Notes under the pieces: model-generated
What the model was told of the DNA's origin: nothing
The model's input: only the letters and a program-made list of their open reading frames with translations
Database searches by the model: none
Source of the DNA: Marinobacter sp.
Lineage (GTDB): Bacteria > Pseudomonadota > Gammaproteobacteria > Pseudomonadales > Oleiphilaceae
Assembly: GCA_030457765.1 (NCBI GenBank)
Contig: JAKDUK010000007.1
Span: forward strand, 1-64,000
Direction: 5' to 3'
Length of the DNA: 64,000 nucleotides
Program-made: the position numbers and the translations under genes
Shown here: piece by piece, positions 18,662-28,273 of the stretch
Position numbering within the stretch: position 1 is the first letter of the stretch
Layout of the letters: each line of letters begins with the position of its first letter

Positions 18662-19834
18662 TTAGTCCCGCTCCCTCAGTTTAAATACAGACAGTTTACC
18701 GCCGTTTCCGAAAACCATCAGATTTCCGTCGGCCATGCGCTGTAATGGAACCCGTAGGCCATCACTGTCATAACGTTTCTGGCCTACGAGACTTCCATCG
18801 TCAGCCGAAAGCACGTGCAGGTAACCTTCATAATCACCAACAACCACATAGCTTTCATAAACGGCTGGTTGAGTCAGTTGCCGCCAGGATAATTTATCCT
18901 GAAGCCACAACTCTCTGCGGTCAGAGCCTCGGTAGGCGATCACATCGCCGTTTGCGGCAGACAAAAATATGCTACTGCCACCAATCATCGGAGAGTGCAG
19001 ACTAGACGCTTTACGGCTCCAGATTTCCTGCCCAGTACGAATATCGACCAAAGCCAGTTTGCCTTGGTATCCAGAGACTAGCACGGCGCTATCCAGCACC
19101 AGCGGTTGACCAGCTATATCTACTAGCCTTTCGAGCTCTGTGCGACCTTGAGGCTGCCCCACTTCGTATTGCCAAAGGGGTTGACCTGCATCAGCAGACA
19201 GCGCAATGAGCTTGCCGTTAGAAAACGATGCAAGTACAACATCGCCGCCAACTAATGGTGCCGCTGCCGCCCGTAAAGAAAGCGCCGGTACCACGCCATC
19301 GTACTGCCAGAGCTTCTTACCGGTGGCCGTTTCAAAAGCGAGAACCCGACCGTCGGTAGTCTGGGTTACCACCAGCGCACCGTTTGATTGGGGCGCCGCC
19401 AAAGCTTCTGTAGGCAACGCACGACGCCACAACTCTTCGCCATCCTCACTGGAGAAAGCGACCAGATCTGCCTCACGGGTAACCAAATAGAGCTGGCTGC
19501 GATCACCGCCAACGCCAGCGAAGATTCGATCATCAAGCTTACGCTTCCAGTTCAGCTCTCCGGTTTCAGCATCCACGGAGACCAACTCACCATCGGCAGA
19601 TGCGGCATAAACGGTCTTGCCGGCATTGAGTGGCGATAAATATAAAAAGTCGTCATCGTGCCCATCACCAACCGACCTACTCCAAACTGTTTCGAACTGT
19701 ACGCTGCTGTCCACATCGGGCACGGGCGCCGGCTGTTCAAACGTATCTGTGGTGCTGCATCCGGATACGCCCATAGCGGTCACCAGAACTGAAAAAACGC
19801 CAGCCTTAACCAGCCTGTTGCCAGTCAAGCGCAT
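18662..19834 (-). CDS. bamB: outer-membrane assembly lipoprotein BamB
   Basis: A 390-residue lipoprotein of the beta-barrel assembly machinery. The signal sequence ends in a VSGC lipobox (cysteine near residue 26). The mature part is a run of PQQ-like beta-propeller blades with repeated GELNWKRKL, GEELWRRAL, GKKLWQYDG and GQPLWQYEV motifs. It anchors in the outer membrane and scaffolds BamA. The start is the ATG at 19834, sharing one base with the yfgM stop (TGATG), with GAGGAGG upstream; the TTG just before it is less likely. Translational coupling to yfgM is implied. Confidence 0.96.
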   Translation of the reverse strand: MRLTGNRLVKAGVFSVLVTAMGVSGCSTTDTFEQPAPVPDVDSSVQFETVWSRSVGDGHDDDFLYLSPLNAGKTVYAASADGELVSVDAETGELNWKRKLDDRIFAGVGGDRSQLYLVTREADLVAFSSEDGEELWRRALPTEALAAPQSNGALVVTQTTDGRVLAFETATGKKLWQYDGVVPALSLRAAAAPLVGGDVVLASFSNGKLIALSADAGQPLWQYEVGQPQGRTELERLVDIAGQPLVLDSAVLVSGYQGKLALVDIRTGQEIWSRKASSLHSPMIGGSSIFLSAANGDVIAYRGSDRRELWLQDKLSWRQLTQPAVYESYVVVGDYEGYLHVLSADDGSLVGQKRYDSDGLRVPLQRMADGNLMVFGNGGKLSVFKLRERD

Positions 19835-20499
19835 CAAGCCTCCTCTCCAATGCCAAGATCAGACAGTTTTAACTCAAGGATGCCGCTACGGCCTTGCTGG
19901 CCCTGTTCGCGTGCAGCCAGATAGGCGTCGCGGGCACCTGTCTCGTCGCCTTGGGCTAACAGAATATCGCCACGCAACTCCGAAAACATTGCTGCGAATG
20001 CGTCTGCGTTGTCCTGGCTTCCGGCGCCATCGATTGTCGCCAGTGCTTCGTCATAGCGCTCTGCAGAGAACTGCGCACGAGCAAGGCGATTACGCACAAC
20101 AAGCGATATCGCTTTGTGCTCATCGGATTTATCAAGTGCCCATTGAAGGGAATCAATAGCCGCTTCTGCATTGCTATCTTCAATCAACTGCTGACGAGCA
20201 AGAATCAGATTGCCGTATACCGCATAGGCACTGTCGGTGTAATCTTCACGCAGCGTCTTCGCTACAAAGACCACGGTTTCGCCAGAGGTGTCATCTGCTT
20301 CATTGCCAAAGGCACCCAACAGGGTCGCAAACTGGTTTGCAGCCTCTGCACGCTGTTGGTGTTGGTAGTTCTGCCAGGCTTGCCAGCCAAATACAATTAC
20401 CAAAGCGGCACCGATGCCAATGAGCAGAGAGCTGCCGTTACGCTTCCACCAGTCTTTAATTGCTTGTACCTGTTCCTCTTCGGTGTTCAGTTCCGCCAT
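19834..20499 (-). CDS. yfgM: YfgM family tetratricopeptide protein (SecYEG-associated)
   Basis: A 221-residue inner-membrane protein with a short cytoplasmic N-terminus beginning MAELNTEEEQVQ, one transmembrane helix (about 22-42) and a periplasmic TPR-like domain. YfgM of E. coli associates with PpiD and SecYEG and assists substrates leaving the translocon. The AIKDWWKRNG opening is typical of the family. It lies between hisS (42 bp upstream) and bamB (overlapping stop/start), the conserved order. Confidence 0.93.
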   Translation of the reverse strand: MAELNTEEEQVQAIKDWWKRNGSSLLIGIGAALVIVFGWQAWQNYQHQQRAEAANQFATLLGAFGNEADDTSGETVVFVAKTLREDYTDSAYAVYGNLILARQQLIEDSNAEAAIDSLQWALDKSDEHKAISLVVRNRLARAQFSAERYDEALATIDGAGSQDNADAFAAMFSELRGDILLAQGDETGARDAYLAAREQGQQGRSGILELKLSDLGIGEEA

Positions 20500-20541
20500 G
20501 TTGACTCCGGTAATGTATTTTTAATTTTGTATTGCTGCGAA

Positions 20542-21822
20542 TCAGTTCGCCAGGGCTTTCGCAAGCGTTGCAGCCAATTTATTCTGGGCAACACTGCTTT
20601 GTTCTTCGTCTGAACGCAGCGGTTTAACGCTCGCCGTTGCATTCTCCAGCTCGTTATCACCCAGGATCACCGCGTAACAGGCACCGCTTCTATCTGCTTT
20701 TTTCATCTGGCTTTTGAAGCTACCACCGCCACAATGGCTGACAATCACTTGACCCGGGAGTTCGTTACGCAACGTCTCAGCAAGTGCCAAAGCAGGAGCA
20801 ACCGCGGCCTCTCCCATGGCTGTTACATAGATATCTGCGTTACTGTTGGCCTCTTCGGGTACCAGCCCAAGAGTATCCAGCAGCAAAATGAGACGCTCTA
20901 GCCCCATGGCAAAGCCCACAGCCGTCGTCGGCTTACCGCCGAGCTGTTCTACCAGGCCATCGTATCGACCGCCCGCACAAATGGTCCCCTGTGCGCCAAG
21001 GCTATCAGTTACCCACTCGAAAACGGTTTTGCCATAGTAATCCAGCCCTCGAACCAATGCTGGGTTAACTGTGTAGGCAATGCCAGCGGCGTCCAACAGT
21101 TCTTTAAGCCGGGTAAAGTGCTCTTGTGATTCCTCATCAAGATAACTTTCCAGACGCGGCGCATCGACAAGTAGCTTGCGTGTCCCCGAATCTTTACTAT
21201 CCAGAATACGAAGCGGGTTGGTCTCAAGACGCCGCTGGCTGTCCTCATCAAGCTGGGCTTTATACTGCCCCAGGTAGTCTACCAAGGCGCCGCGAAACTC
21301 TTTTCGTGCAGCTGAGGAGCCAATAGAATTTATTTCCAGCCGTGCATGCTCAGCCAGCCCCAGCTCCTGCCACAGCCTGGCCGTCAGGATCAGCAGTTCT
21401 GCGTCAATATCCGGGCCCTGAATGCCGAAGCACTCAACACCAATTTGATGAAACTGGCGATAACGGCCTTTCTGCGGGCGCTCATGCCGAAACATGGGTC
21501 CCGTATACCAAAGCCTCCGGGTTTGATTGAACAATAACCCGTGTTCTTCTGCTGCGCGCACACACCCGGCCGTGCCCTCAGGCCGGAGAGTCAGGCTGTC
21601 ACCATTGCGATCCGCAAAGGTATACATTTCTTTTTCTACAATGTCGGTTACTTCACCGATAGAGCGCTTGAACAGATCGGTCTGCTCCACCACCGGCATA
21701 CGAATTTCCTGGTAACCGTACTGCCGCAAAACTTTGCGCGCCGCGGATTCAACAAACTGCCAAACCGGTGTTTGCTCCGGCAGGATATCGTTCATCCCAC
21801 GTATTGCTTGAATCTTAGCCAA
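20542..21822 (-). CDS. hisS: histidyl-tRNA synthetase
   Basis: A 426-residue class II synthetase. Motif 2 is around [17 protein letters not shown], the histidine-specific motif is [13 protein letters not shown] (about residue 258), and motif 3 is [10 protein letters not shown]. An anticodon-binding domain fills the last 95 residues. The start appears to be a TTG at 21822: the protein then begins [17 protein letters not shown] as in other HisS, and an AAGGG ribosome-binding site lies 6 nt before. The only nearby in-frame ATG would cut into the conserved GMNDILP. ispG lies upstream. Confidence 0.96.
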   Translation of the reverse strand: MAKIQAIRGMNDILPEQTPVWQFVESAARKVLRQYGYQEIRMPVVEQTDLFKRSIGEVTDIVEKEMYTFADRNGDSLTLRPEGTAGCVRAAEEHGLLFNQTRRLWYTGPMFRHERPQKGRYRQFHQIGVECFGIQGPDIDAELLILTARLWQELGLAEHARLEINSIGSSAARKEFRGALVDYLGQYKAQLDEDSQRRLETNPLRILDSKDSGTRKLLVDAPRLESYLDEESQEHFTRLKELLDAAGIAYTVNPALVRGLDYYGKTVFEWVTDSLGAQGTICAGGRYDGLVEQLGGKPTTAVGFAMGLERLILLLDTLGLVPEEANSNADIYVTAMGEAAVAPALALAETLRNELPGQVIVSHCGGGSFKSQMKKADRSGACYAVILGDNELENATASVKPLRSDEEQSSVAQNKLAATLAKALAN

Positions 21823-21872
21823 TGTAAGCCCTTAGTTCTCTTTGGATAGTCGTGCCTGACCGGATTAGTGAT

Positions 21873-22991
21873 TCACTTGTCTGAGCGCGCAATAATGGCG
21901 TCTTCGCGCTCTTTGCGGCGCTTAACCTCTTCTCTAACAAGTCTTTCCAGGTCGTCGGTGAGGGTGGCATTATCCAGTTTTTGGCTCGGCTTCCCATCTT
22001 TATAAAACAGATTTTTGGGGCTACCACCGGTTAGGCCCAAATCCGCCACCTTGGCCTCACCTGGGCCATTAACAATACAACCAATAATGGCAACATCCAG
22101 AGACTCATTAACATCCTCAAGCCGAACTTCAAGATCATTCATTGTCTGAATAACATCAAAATTTTGGCGCGAACAGCTCGGACAGGCCACGAAGTTAATG
22201 CCCCGGCTGCGTAACCGCAGGCTTTTAAGGATATCAAAACCGACTTTGATTTCCTGGACCGGATCGGCCGCCAGGGAAACCCGTATGGTATCGCCAATGC
22301 CGTCCATCAACAGCATGCCCAAGCCAATGGATGACTTTACCGTACCAGAGCGGAGCCCGCCGGCTTCGGTAATACCAAGGTGCAGTGGCTGATCAATCTG
22401 CGTGGCAATTTTTCGATAGGCATCCACTGTCATAAAGACTTCGGATGCTTTCAGACTTACTTTGAAGTTCTGAAAATCATGCCGATCCAGAATGTCGATA
22501 TGGCGCATGGCTGACTCAACCAGAGCGTCGGCTGTTGGCTCTCCATATTTACGCTGAAGGTCTTTTTCCAATGAACCGGCGTTGACACCGATACGCATCG
22601 GAATGTTGCGATCACGACAAGCGCTAATCACCGCGCTAACGCGGTCTTCACGGCCAATATTGCCCGGATTGATGCGCAGACAATCTACACCCAGCTCAGC
22701 CACACGTAACGCAATCTTATGATCAAAATGGATATCGGCAACCAGGGGCAAAGACACCCGCTCGCGTATCTTTCCGAACGCATCAGCGGCCTCCATTGAG
22801 GGCACCGAAACACGCACTATGTCGGCACCCGCTTCTTGCAGCGCGGTGATTTGGCCCACCGTAGCGTCTACGTCGCAGGTGTTGGTGTTTGTCATGCTCT
22901 GCACCGCGATAGGTGCGTCGCCGCCAACGGGTACGTTCCCGACCATAATTTGGCGGGATTTACGTCTTTTGATCGGGGATTCCTGTTTCAT
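21873..22991 (-). CDS. ispG: (E)-4-hydroxy-3-methylbut-2-enyl-diphosphate synthase IspG
   Basis: A 372-residue [4Fe-4S] enzyme of the MEP isoprenoid pathway that reduces MEcPP to HMBPP. The TIM-barrel part has [11 protein letters not shown]. The cluster ligands are the two cysteines of ACPSCSR (about residues 270-273), one in [10 protein letters not shown], and the following conserved glutamate. It starts with ATG ([12 protein letters not shown]). It sits between rodZ (36 bp upstream) and hisS (50 bp downstream), as in Pseudomonas. Confidence 0.96.
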   Translation of the reverse strand: MKQESPIKRRKSRQIMVGNVPVGGDAPIAVQSMTNTNTCDVDATVGQITALQEAGADIVRVSVPSMEAADAFGKIRERVSLPLVADIHFDHKIALRVAELGVDCLRINPGNIGREDRVSAVISACRDRNIPMRIGVNAGSLEKDLQRKYGEPTADALVESAMRHIDILDRHDFQNFKVSLKASEVFMTVDAYRKIATQIDQPLHLGITEAGGLRSGTVKSSIGLGMLLMDGIGDTIRVSLAADPVQEIKVGFDILKSLRLRSRGINFVACPSCSRQNFDVIQTMNDLEVRLEDVNESLDVAIIGCIVNGPGEAKVADLGLTGGSPKNLFYKDGKPSQKLDNATLTDDLERLVREEVKRRKEREDAIIARSDK

Positions 22992-23027
22992 TTGCTTATG
23001 ACCAAAATAGATAAATACAGAATGTGT

Positions 23028-24008
23028 TCAGATTCCCAGCGTGAATTCAGAGCGATTGTTCACCGTCCGGAACTCATCGATATCCACGGCTTCGCTCTGA
23101 AAGCGAATCGATTTAACTGTGTCTACCGCACCTATAACTACTTTTAAAGGCGCTTCACCTGATACCTCAAGCCGCTCACCTGCCCTCTTCATAGAGCTCG
23201 CAAGGCGATTTCCAGCCGCATCACTAACCTGTACCCAGCAGTTGCCAGTAAACACTATTTCCAGCTGGCCAGATACAGATTCGGGCTCATCACTCACGGG
23301 TGGTTGCGCCAGAACAGGCTCTGTGATTTGGGAAACAACCGGTATTTGGTCTTCCACCTGAGTGTCCGTAATTTGTTCTGGTTGCGGTTCTGCAGGCGCT
23401 TCTTCCACGGAAGGGGCACCGGTAACAGCGGGGGTGGCTTCAGGTTCACTACCCGAAACTGCGGGCACTTCTACCGCTGCGTCTGCCGCTGGTACGTCCT
23501 CACTCGCCTTTTGACTGTTTTCAGCAGGCGTTGAAAGTTCAACACCTCCGTTACCAAGTTCAAACCTAGGCATCACAAACAGGACAATAAACAAACCAAT
23601 AAGCACAATCACTGCAATTTGCAGGAATATTTTGGCAATCCGGCGTTTTTTTCGCCTGCGGCGCTCAATATCAATCAGCGGGTTGGCTTCAAGCTCCCGT
23701 GCTTTTTGTAACCGCCCCGGCTCAAGTTCACGATCCAGGTCTGCAATAATCGCGTTGCTTTCCAGACCAACCTGTTTCGCGTAGGCGCGGACATAACCCT
23801 TAAGAAAAAGCTCACTATCAATTTTATTGTAGTCGGCCTTTTCAATGGCCTGAATAATGCCACTTCTCAAATGCTGTGCATCCGCAATCTGAGAAATACT
23901 CAGCCCATGCTCTTCTCTTGCCTGCTTCAGTTGCTGGCCAACGGTTTTACTGGTCTGCTGGTCAACAGTTTCATTGGCCGCGGTATGCTGGGTATCATCA
24001 CTTGTCAT
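23028..24008 (-). CDS. rodZ: cytoskeletal protein RodZ
   Basis: A 326-residue bitopic membrane protein that links MreB to the cell-wall elongation complex. An N-terminal helix-turn-helix (about 25-90; QLKQAREEHGLSISQIA) faces the cytoplasm. A basic stretch (RRRRKKRR) precedes one transmembrane helix (about 125-147). A Pro/Glu/Ala-rich periplasmic linker leads to a beta-rich DUF4115 domain (about 245-326). Its start overlaps the pilF end by 11 nt, so translation is probably coupled. Confidence 0.94.
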   Translation of the reverse strand: MTSDDTQHTAANETVDQQTSKTVGQQLKQAREEHGLSISQIADAQHLRSGIIQAIEKADYNKIDSELFLKGYVRAYAKQVGLESNAIIADLDRELEPGRLQKARELEANPLIDIERRRRKKRRIAKIFLQIAVIVLIGLFIVLFVMPRFELGNGGVELSTPAENSQKASEDVPAADAAVEVPAVSGSEPEATPAVTGAPSVEEAPAEPQPEQITDTQVEDQIPVVSQITEPVLAQPPVSDEPESVSGQLEIVFTGNCWVQVSDAAGNRLASSMKRAGERLEVSGEAPLKVVIGAVDTVKSIRFQSEAVDIDEFRTVNNRSEFTLGI

Positions 24009-24804
24009 TAGAAATCAGCGCCTTGTATTGTTGGTACTCAACTGACTCCGGGAAATTATTCTTCAACTGCAACGCCAGACTGGCTTCCTGATTTCGGTTC
24101 CCAAAATGTCGCGCAATACGAATACCGGTAAACAGACTCTCAGGAGAATGCTGCAAACGCCTGTTCCTCTCCATCATCTGGGTTAGCCGACTGTAATGGC
24201 GCGCAGCGCCAGCAATATCGCCAGACTCCACCATAACCCGGGTAAGTGAAAGCAACGAACGAGCGTCTCCACGAGTCAGCTCGGATGCCCGTCGATACGA
24301 GGCAACGGCCTTTTTCTGAAGCCCAAGACGCTCCTGGGTCATGCCCAGGTTGTAAAAAACAGAGCCCCGTTCTTTGTAATCTGTATCCTTGGAAGCGGCC
24401 AAAAATTGGTCGCGAGATTCCTTCAGGCGCCCCTGAGAGTATAGGAAGGCACCGTAGTACACTCTTGCACGGGTGTAGCTGCCGTCACTGGAGATAGATT
24501 TTCGAAAACTCTTTTCGGCAAGCTCCGCGTCGCCATTACTATTGTAGATTAGCCCATATGCAGCAAGCGCCTGCGGGCTGTGTGGCTCAAGTTCTAGCGC
24601 GCGATCCAGGTGATGGCGCGCTCGCTCGGTATTACCCTGGCCAATATAAGCGGTCGCAAGCTGAACGTAGTTCTCGACGGCTTTTTGCTTGTCTGCCTCA
24701 CGGGAAAACCGGCTATCTGTCGTAGTGACGCAACCTGACATAAAGAAAGCAAACAGCAGAATGGCTGCCGCAGCAAAATGTCCACTTACCGATCTTATAG
24801 CCAC
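23998..24804 (-). CDS. pilF: type IV pilus biogenesis/stability lipoprotein PilF (PilW)
   Basis: A 268-residue pilotin. The signal sequence ends with an MSGC lipobox (cysteine near residue 25) and is followed by about six TPR repeats (for example QLATAYIGQGNTERARHHLDR). In Pseudomonas PilF carries the secretin PilQ to the outer membrane and supports its multimerisation, so this gene implies type IV pili elsewhere in the genome. The start is a GTG with a GAGGA ribosome-binding site 9 nt upstream. It is the usual neighbour of rlmN and rodZ. Confidence 0.93.
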   Translation of the reverse strand: MAIRSVSGHFAAAAILLFAFFMSGCVTTTDSRFSREADKQKAVENYVQLATAYIGQGNTERARHHLDRALELEPHSPQALAAYGLIYNSNGDAELAEKSFRKSISSDGSYTRARVYYGAFLYSQGRLKESRDQFLAASKDTDYKERGSVFYNLGMTQERLGLQKKAVASYRRASELTRGDARSLLSLTRVMVESGDIAGAARHYSRLTQMMERNRRLQHSPESLFTGIRIARHFGNRNQEASLALQLKNNFPESVEYQQYKALISNDK

Positions 24805-24844
24805 AGATTACATTCCTCGCGGGTTAAACAGTGCAAGCGTCCGC

Positions 24845-25957
24845 TCAGGGGTTCACCTGCTGAACATTAATGTATCGCTGGCTTCTACGAGTACGATCTT
24901 CCACCTGGCCAACCAGTTGACCACAGGCAGCATCGATATCATCACCACGGGGCGTTCTGATTGTCGCGATATAACCGGCATCGTTCAGCACAGCTTGAAA
25001 ACGCCGGGTAGCATTCATGCTAGGCCGACGAAAATCACTTTCGGGGAACGGATTAAAGGGAATAAGGTTGATTTTGCAGGGAAGATCCCGCAGCAACACA
25101 GCCAACTCCCGGGCGTGTTCTGGCTTATCGTTCATTCCCTCAATCACCGTGTATTCAATTGTTGCTTTGCGCTTTTCTGGCAAACGGCTGAAATAGCGCT
25201 TAGTTGCCGCCAGAAGTTCCGCAATCGGATACTTCTTATTAAGCGGAACCAGCTTGCTCCTCAACTCATCATTGGGGGCATGCAATGAAATGGCCAGTGA
25301 AACATCGGTAACTTCAGCAAGCTTGTCAATAGCCGGCACAACGCCTGAGGTACTCAGTGTAACCCGTCGCTTGGAGATGCCGTATGCAAGATCCTCCATC
25401 ATCAAATTCATCGCATCTACAACATTATCAAAGTTCATCAGGGGCTCTCCCATCCCCATCATGACAACATTGGTAATTGGCCGATCCGGGCCTGGCTCAA
25501 ACGGCATGAATGCCTTTCGTGCTACCCATACCTGCCCAATAACTTCTGCGGCCGTCAGGTTACGATTAAAACCCCGCTTACCAGTAGAACAGAAGGTACA
25601 ATCAAGGGTGCAACCGATTTGCGAGGACACACACAGCGTGCCCCGTTCGCCATCGGGGATTAGCACAGTCTCAACGCTGTTGCCGTTATCCATCCGCATG
25701 ACCCATTTACGAGTACCGTCTTTTGACGTTTCGTCGTAAATAACTTCCGGGCCACGGATTACAGCCACCTTCTTGAGCTTTTCCCGTAGGGACTTGCTCA
25801 CATTGGTCATTTGATCGAAATCATCCACACCGCGCTGATGCATCCATTGCAGCAACTGAGTGGCGCGAAAACGTTTTTCCCCCAAGGTGTCAAAGAAAGC
25901 CTCTAGCTTGGCTCTCGGCATCCCCAGAAGATTGGTTTTTTCAGCAGCCGCTGTCAT
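24845..25957 (-). CDS. rlmN: 23S rRNA/tRNA adenine-C2 methyltransferase RlmN
   Basis: A 370-residue radical-SAM enzyme methylating C2 of A2503 in 23S rRNA and A37 of some tRNAs. The cluster motif C-x3-C-x2-C is CTLDCTFC (about residues 117-124). The N-terminal accessory domain ([22 protein letters not shown]) and [13 protein letters not shown] are typical. A cysteine near the C-terminus (DIDAACGQL) is the methyl-carrying residue of the family. It sits between ndk and pilF, the conserved order. Confidence 0.96.
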   Translation of the reverse strand: MTAAAEKTNLLGMPRAKLEAFFDTLGEKRFRATQLLQWMHQRGVDDFDQMTNVSKSLREKLKKVAVIRGPEVIYDETSKDGTRKWVMRMDNGNSVETVLIPDGERGTLCVSSQIGCTLDCTFCSTGKRGFNRNLTAAEVIGQVWVARKAFMPFEPGPDRPITNVVMMGMGEPLMNFDNVVDAMNLMMEDLAYGISKRRVTLSTSGVVPAIDKLAEVTDVSLAISLHAPNDELRSKLVPLNKKYPIAELLAATKRYFSRLPEKRKATIEYTVIEGMNDKPEHARELAVLLRDLPCKINLIPFNPFPESDFRRPSMNATRRFQAVLNDAGYIATIRTPRGDDIDAACGQLVGQVEDRTRRSQRYINVQQVNP

Positions 25958-26019
25958 TTTATAACCTCGATCAGATAACCAATGCAGGAGCTACCAGCGG
26001 CAGCCCCTGACCAACAAAA

Positions 26020-26448
26020 TCAACCGCGCGGGCAGATTTCGTTGTCATTAAAGAAATAAGCAATCTCACGCTCTGCAGATTCTGCAGAATCAGAGCCGTG
26101 TGCCGCGTTGGCGTCGATTGATGTCGCGAAATCGGCGCGGATGGTGCCAGCCTCAGCTTCCTTCGGGTTAGTAGCACCCATCAGGTCGCGGTTTTTCAGG
26201 ATAGCGCCTTCGCCTTCCAGAACCTGAACAACAACGGGACCAGATGTCATGAATGCAACCAACGCATTAAAGAACGGACGCTCTTTATGTTCAGCGTAAA
26301 AGCCTTCAGCCTGCTCTTGGGTGAGGTGCATCATGCGAGACGCTACGATGCTCAGACCAGCTTTCTCAAAACGGCTATCGATTTCACCGATTACGTTTTT
26401 TGCAACTGCATCGGGCTTGATAATGGAAAGCGTGCGTTCGTTAGCCAT
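26020..26448 (-). CDS. ndk: nucleoside diphosphate kinase
   Basis: A 142-residue housekeeping kinase that balances NTP and dNTP pools by phosphohistidine transfer. It starts [20 protein letters not shown]. The active-site histidine is in [12 protein letters not shown] (about residue 117), and the Kpn-loop region reads [13 protein letters not shown]. Length is standard. It has its own promoter (26506-26534). In Pseudomonas it follows iscX at the end of the isc operon; here it directly follows iscS after 83 bp. Confidence 0.97.
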   Translation of the reverse strand: MANERTLSIIKPDAVAKNVIGEIDSRFEKAGLSIVASRMMHLTQEQAEGFYAEHKERPFFNALVAFMTSGPVVVQVLEGEGAILKNRDLMGATNPKEAEAGTIRADFATSIDANAAHGSDSAESAEREIAYFFNDNEICPRG

Positions 26449-26505
26449 GGTACTTCTCCAGTAGGGGGTTGGATTAAATAATTACAGGTAAATTTCAGGC
26501 CTGAT

Positions 26506-26534
26506 ATTATACGCAGTCAAAGGCCCGCTGCCTA
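26506..26534 (-). promoter_or_regulatory. sigma-70 promoter of ndk, overlapping the iscS stop
   Basis: A perfect TATAAT -10 (26506-26511), a 17-bp spacer and TAGGCA as -35 (26529-26534). The -35 hexamer covers the TAG stop codon of iscS. It sits exactly at the point where other genomes carry iscU to iscX. Confidence 0.55.
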
Positions 26535-27680
26535 CCGCACAGCACGAAGACGGGTAACAACATCAACAATTTGCGCACTGGCAAAAGCCATTTCTTCAGG
26601 AGTTGTGAAACGCCCTATCGAAAAACGCAGTGCCCGGTGCGCCAGCTCATCACTCAATCCAATGCCACGAAGCACATAAGACGGCTCAACCGCAGCGGAA
26701 GCACAGGCAGAGCCAGAAGACACGGCCAGACTTCTTAGGCCCAGTATCAGCGACTCGGCCTCAACACCCTCAAACGAGAGGTTAATAATTCCTGGAACGC
26801 GATGGGTTTGCGAACCGTTCAAGGTTACCCCGGACAGCTCATTCAAGCCTGCCATAAAGGAGGCGCGCAGATTTTCCAGCTGCGTTATTTCTTCTTCAAG
26901 AGAAGCCTCAGCAATTGCAAGCGCTTTGCCCATACCGGTAATTTGGTGGGTTGGCAGGGTCCCCGACCGCATACCGCGCTCATGGCCGCCGCCATGAATC
27001 TGCGCAGCTATACGCACATCTGCGGAGCGCCTCACATACAGCGCCCCCACACCCTTAGGACCATATACTTTGTGCCCGGACAGGGACATTAAATCGACCG
27101 GCATAGACGTTACGTCAATCGGGAGCTTGCCGGCAGCCTGGGCAGCATCTACGTGAAACAAAACACCACGACTACGCAACTCTGCGCCAATGCTGGCTAT
27201 ATCTGTTACGCAACCCAGCTCGTTGTTTACCAGCATCAGGCTAACCAAAACGGTCTCTGGTTTAAGTGCGCTGAACACCTGATCCGGCTCTATGCGGCCA
27301 TCGCTGCCAGGCTCTAACCAAGTAACTTCAACACCCTGCAACTCTAACCACTTGCAAGTATCAACAACCGCTTTATGCTCAATCGTCGATGTTATGAGGT
27401 GTGCATTCTCGCGCCCGGCAACTGCTCCTTTTATAGCGAGATTGTCGGATTCAGTTGCGCCAGAGGTCCAGACAATTTCACGCGGATCAGCATGAATCAG
27501 ACTTGCCACCTGACTGCGAGCGGATTCCACGGCTGCTTCTGCCTGCCAGCCAAAACCGTGAGAGCGGGAGGCCGGATTGCCAAAAAAACCATCCGGAGTC
27601 AGGTATTTGATCATTTCGTCAGCAACAGCGGGATCAACAGGCGTTGTTGCCGCGTAATCTAGGTATACGGGCTTTTTCAT
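26532..27680 (-). CDS. iscS: IscS-type cysteine desulfurase lacking the C-terminal tail
   Basis: A 382-residue PLP enzyme that removes sulfur from cysteine. It has H102 stacking on PLP ([11 protein letters not shown]), K204 as the Schiff-base lysine ([10 protein letters not shown]) and C326 as the persulfide cysteine in the mobile loop SSGSACASA. Its length and loop place it with IscS (group I) rather than SufS. It ends at VTRLRAVR, about 20 residues short of E. coli IscS, whose tail helps bind IscU. iscR lies 18 bp upstream, but iscU, iscA, hscBA, fdx and iscX are absent. A role in tRNA thiolation and general sulfur transfer is inferred. Confidence 0.93.
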   Translation of the reverse strand: MKKPVYLDYAATTPVDPAVADEMIKYLTPDGFFGNPASRSHGFGWQAEAAVESARSQVASLIHADPREIVWTSGATESDNLAIKGAVAGRENAHLITSTIEHKAVVDTCKWLELQGVEVTWLEPGSDGRIEPDQVFSALKPETVLVSLMLVNNELGCVTDIASIGAELRSRGVLFHVDAAQAAGKLPIDVTSMPVDLMSLSGHKVYGPKGVGALYVRRSADVRIAAQIHGGGHERGMRSGTLPTHQITGMGKALAIAEASLEEEITQLENLRASFMAGLNELSGVTLNGSQTHRVPGIINLSFEGVEAESLILGLRSLAVSSGSACASAAVEPSYVLRGIGLSDELAHRALRFSIGRFTTPEEMAFASAQIVDVVTRLRAVR

Positions 27681-27698
27681 AAAATAAAGAGACTTGAA

Positions 27699-28196
27699 TC
27701 AGGCGGGCGCCTGATCGATCAGACGCTCGGTATTAATCGTGTCAGAACCTACCTCCGACTGACGGCGGTTCTGCCGGTCCGCAACCTGGCGGATTTCATG
27801 CCTTTCCATCAGATCGCCGAGACTAATCTCGCTCAGGAACTGATGAATCTGATCACTCAAATCAGACCAAAGGTGATGCGTCAGGCACTTTTCGCCGTTC
27901 TGGCAGTCACCTTTATTGCCGCACCGAGTTGTGTCCAGAGACTCATTAACCGCATCAACTACATCTGCAATATATATATCGGCTGCACCACGACTGAGGT
28001 GATACCCACCACCCGGCCCACGGATGCTAGAGACCAGCTCTCGGCGCCTAAGACGTGAAAAAAGCTGCTCCAGATAGGAAAGCGATATTTCCTGACGGGC
28101 TGAAATGTCCGCAAGAGTGACGGGCCCTGCGCCCCCGTGGAGAGCAAGATCCAGCATTGCCGTAACAGCGTAGCGGCCTTTCGTTGTCAACTTCAT
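27699..28196 (-). CDS. iscR: Fe-S cluster regulator IscR
   Basis: A 165-residue Rrf2-family regulator. The winged helix is [18 protein letters not shown] followed by [12 protein letters not shown]. The [2Fe-2S] ligands C92, C98, C104 and H107 are all present ([18 protein letters not shown]) in the E. coli spacing, so it should sense cluster status. I start at 28196 because E. coli IscR also begins M(R/K)LT; an in-frame upstream start would add 15 non-conserved residues. It is immediately followed by iscS. Its own promoter (28241-28269) overlaps a type-1 IscR half-site, suggesting autorepression. Confidence 0.95.
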   Translation of the reverse strand: MKLTTKGRYAVTAMLDLALHGGAGPVTLADISARQEISLSYLEQLFSRLRRRELVSSIRGPGGGYHLSRGAADIYIADVVDAVNESLDTTRCGNKGDCQNGEKCLTHHLWSDLSDQIHQFLSEISLGDLMERHEIRQVADRQNRRQSEVGSDTINTERLIDQAPA

Positions 28197-28240
28197 GGCA
28201 TCAGCCCCGTGATGGGATTGAATCTCAGTATGAGCAACCA

Positions 28241-28273
28241 ATTATGAATTGACCAAGTAATTCAGTCAAGTAT
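28241..28273 (-). promoter_or_regulatory. iscR promoter with type-1 IscR half-site
   Basis: TTGACT (-35, 28264-28269) and CATAAT (-10, 28241-28246) are spaced 17 bp. ATACTTGACTGAATT, starting at 28273 on the minus strand, matches the left half of the type-1 IscR motif (ATASYYGACTRWWWY) at every position; the right half is degraded. This is where E. coli IscR represses its own operon. Confidence 0.6.

Noticed and set aside
26449-26531. Remnant of iscU or iscX between iscS and ndk
   Set aside because: The 83 bp contain only the ndk promoter and ribosome-binding site; no residue pattern of Isc proteins is visible in any frame.
27699-28241. Longer IscR start at 28241
   Set aside because: The additional 15 residues are non-conserved, and that start would lie on the -10 of the iscR promoter.
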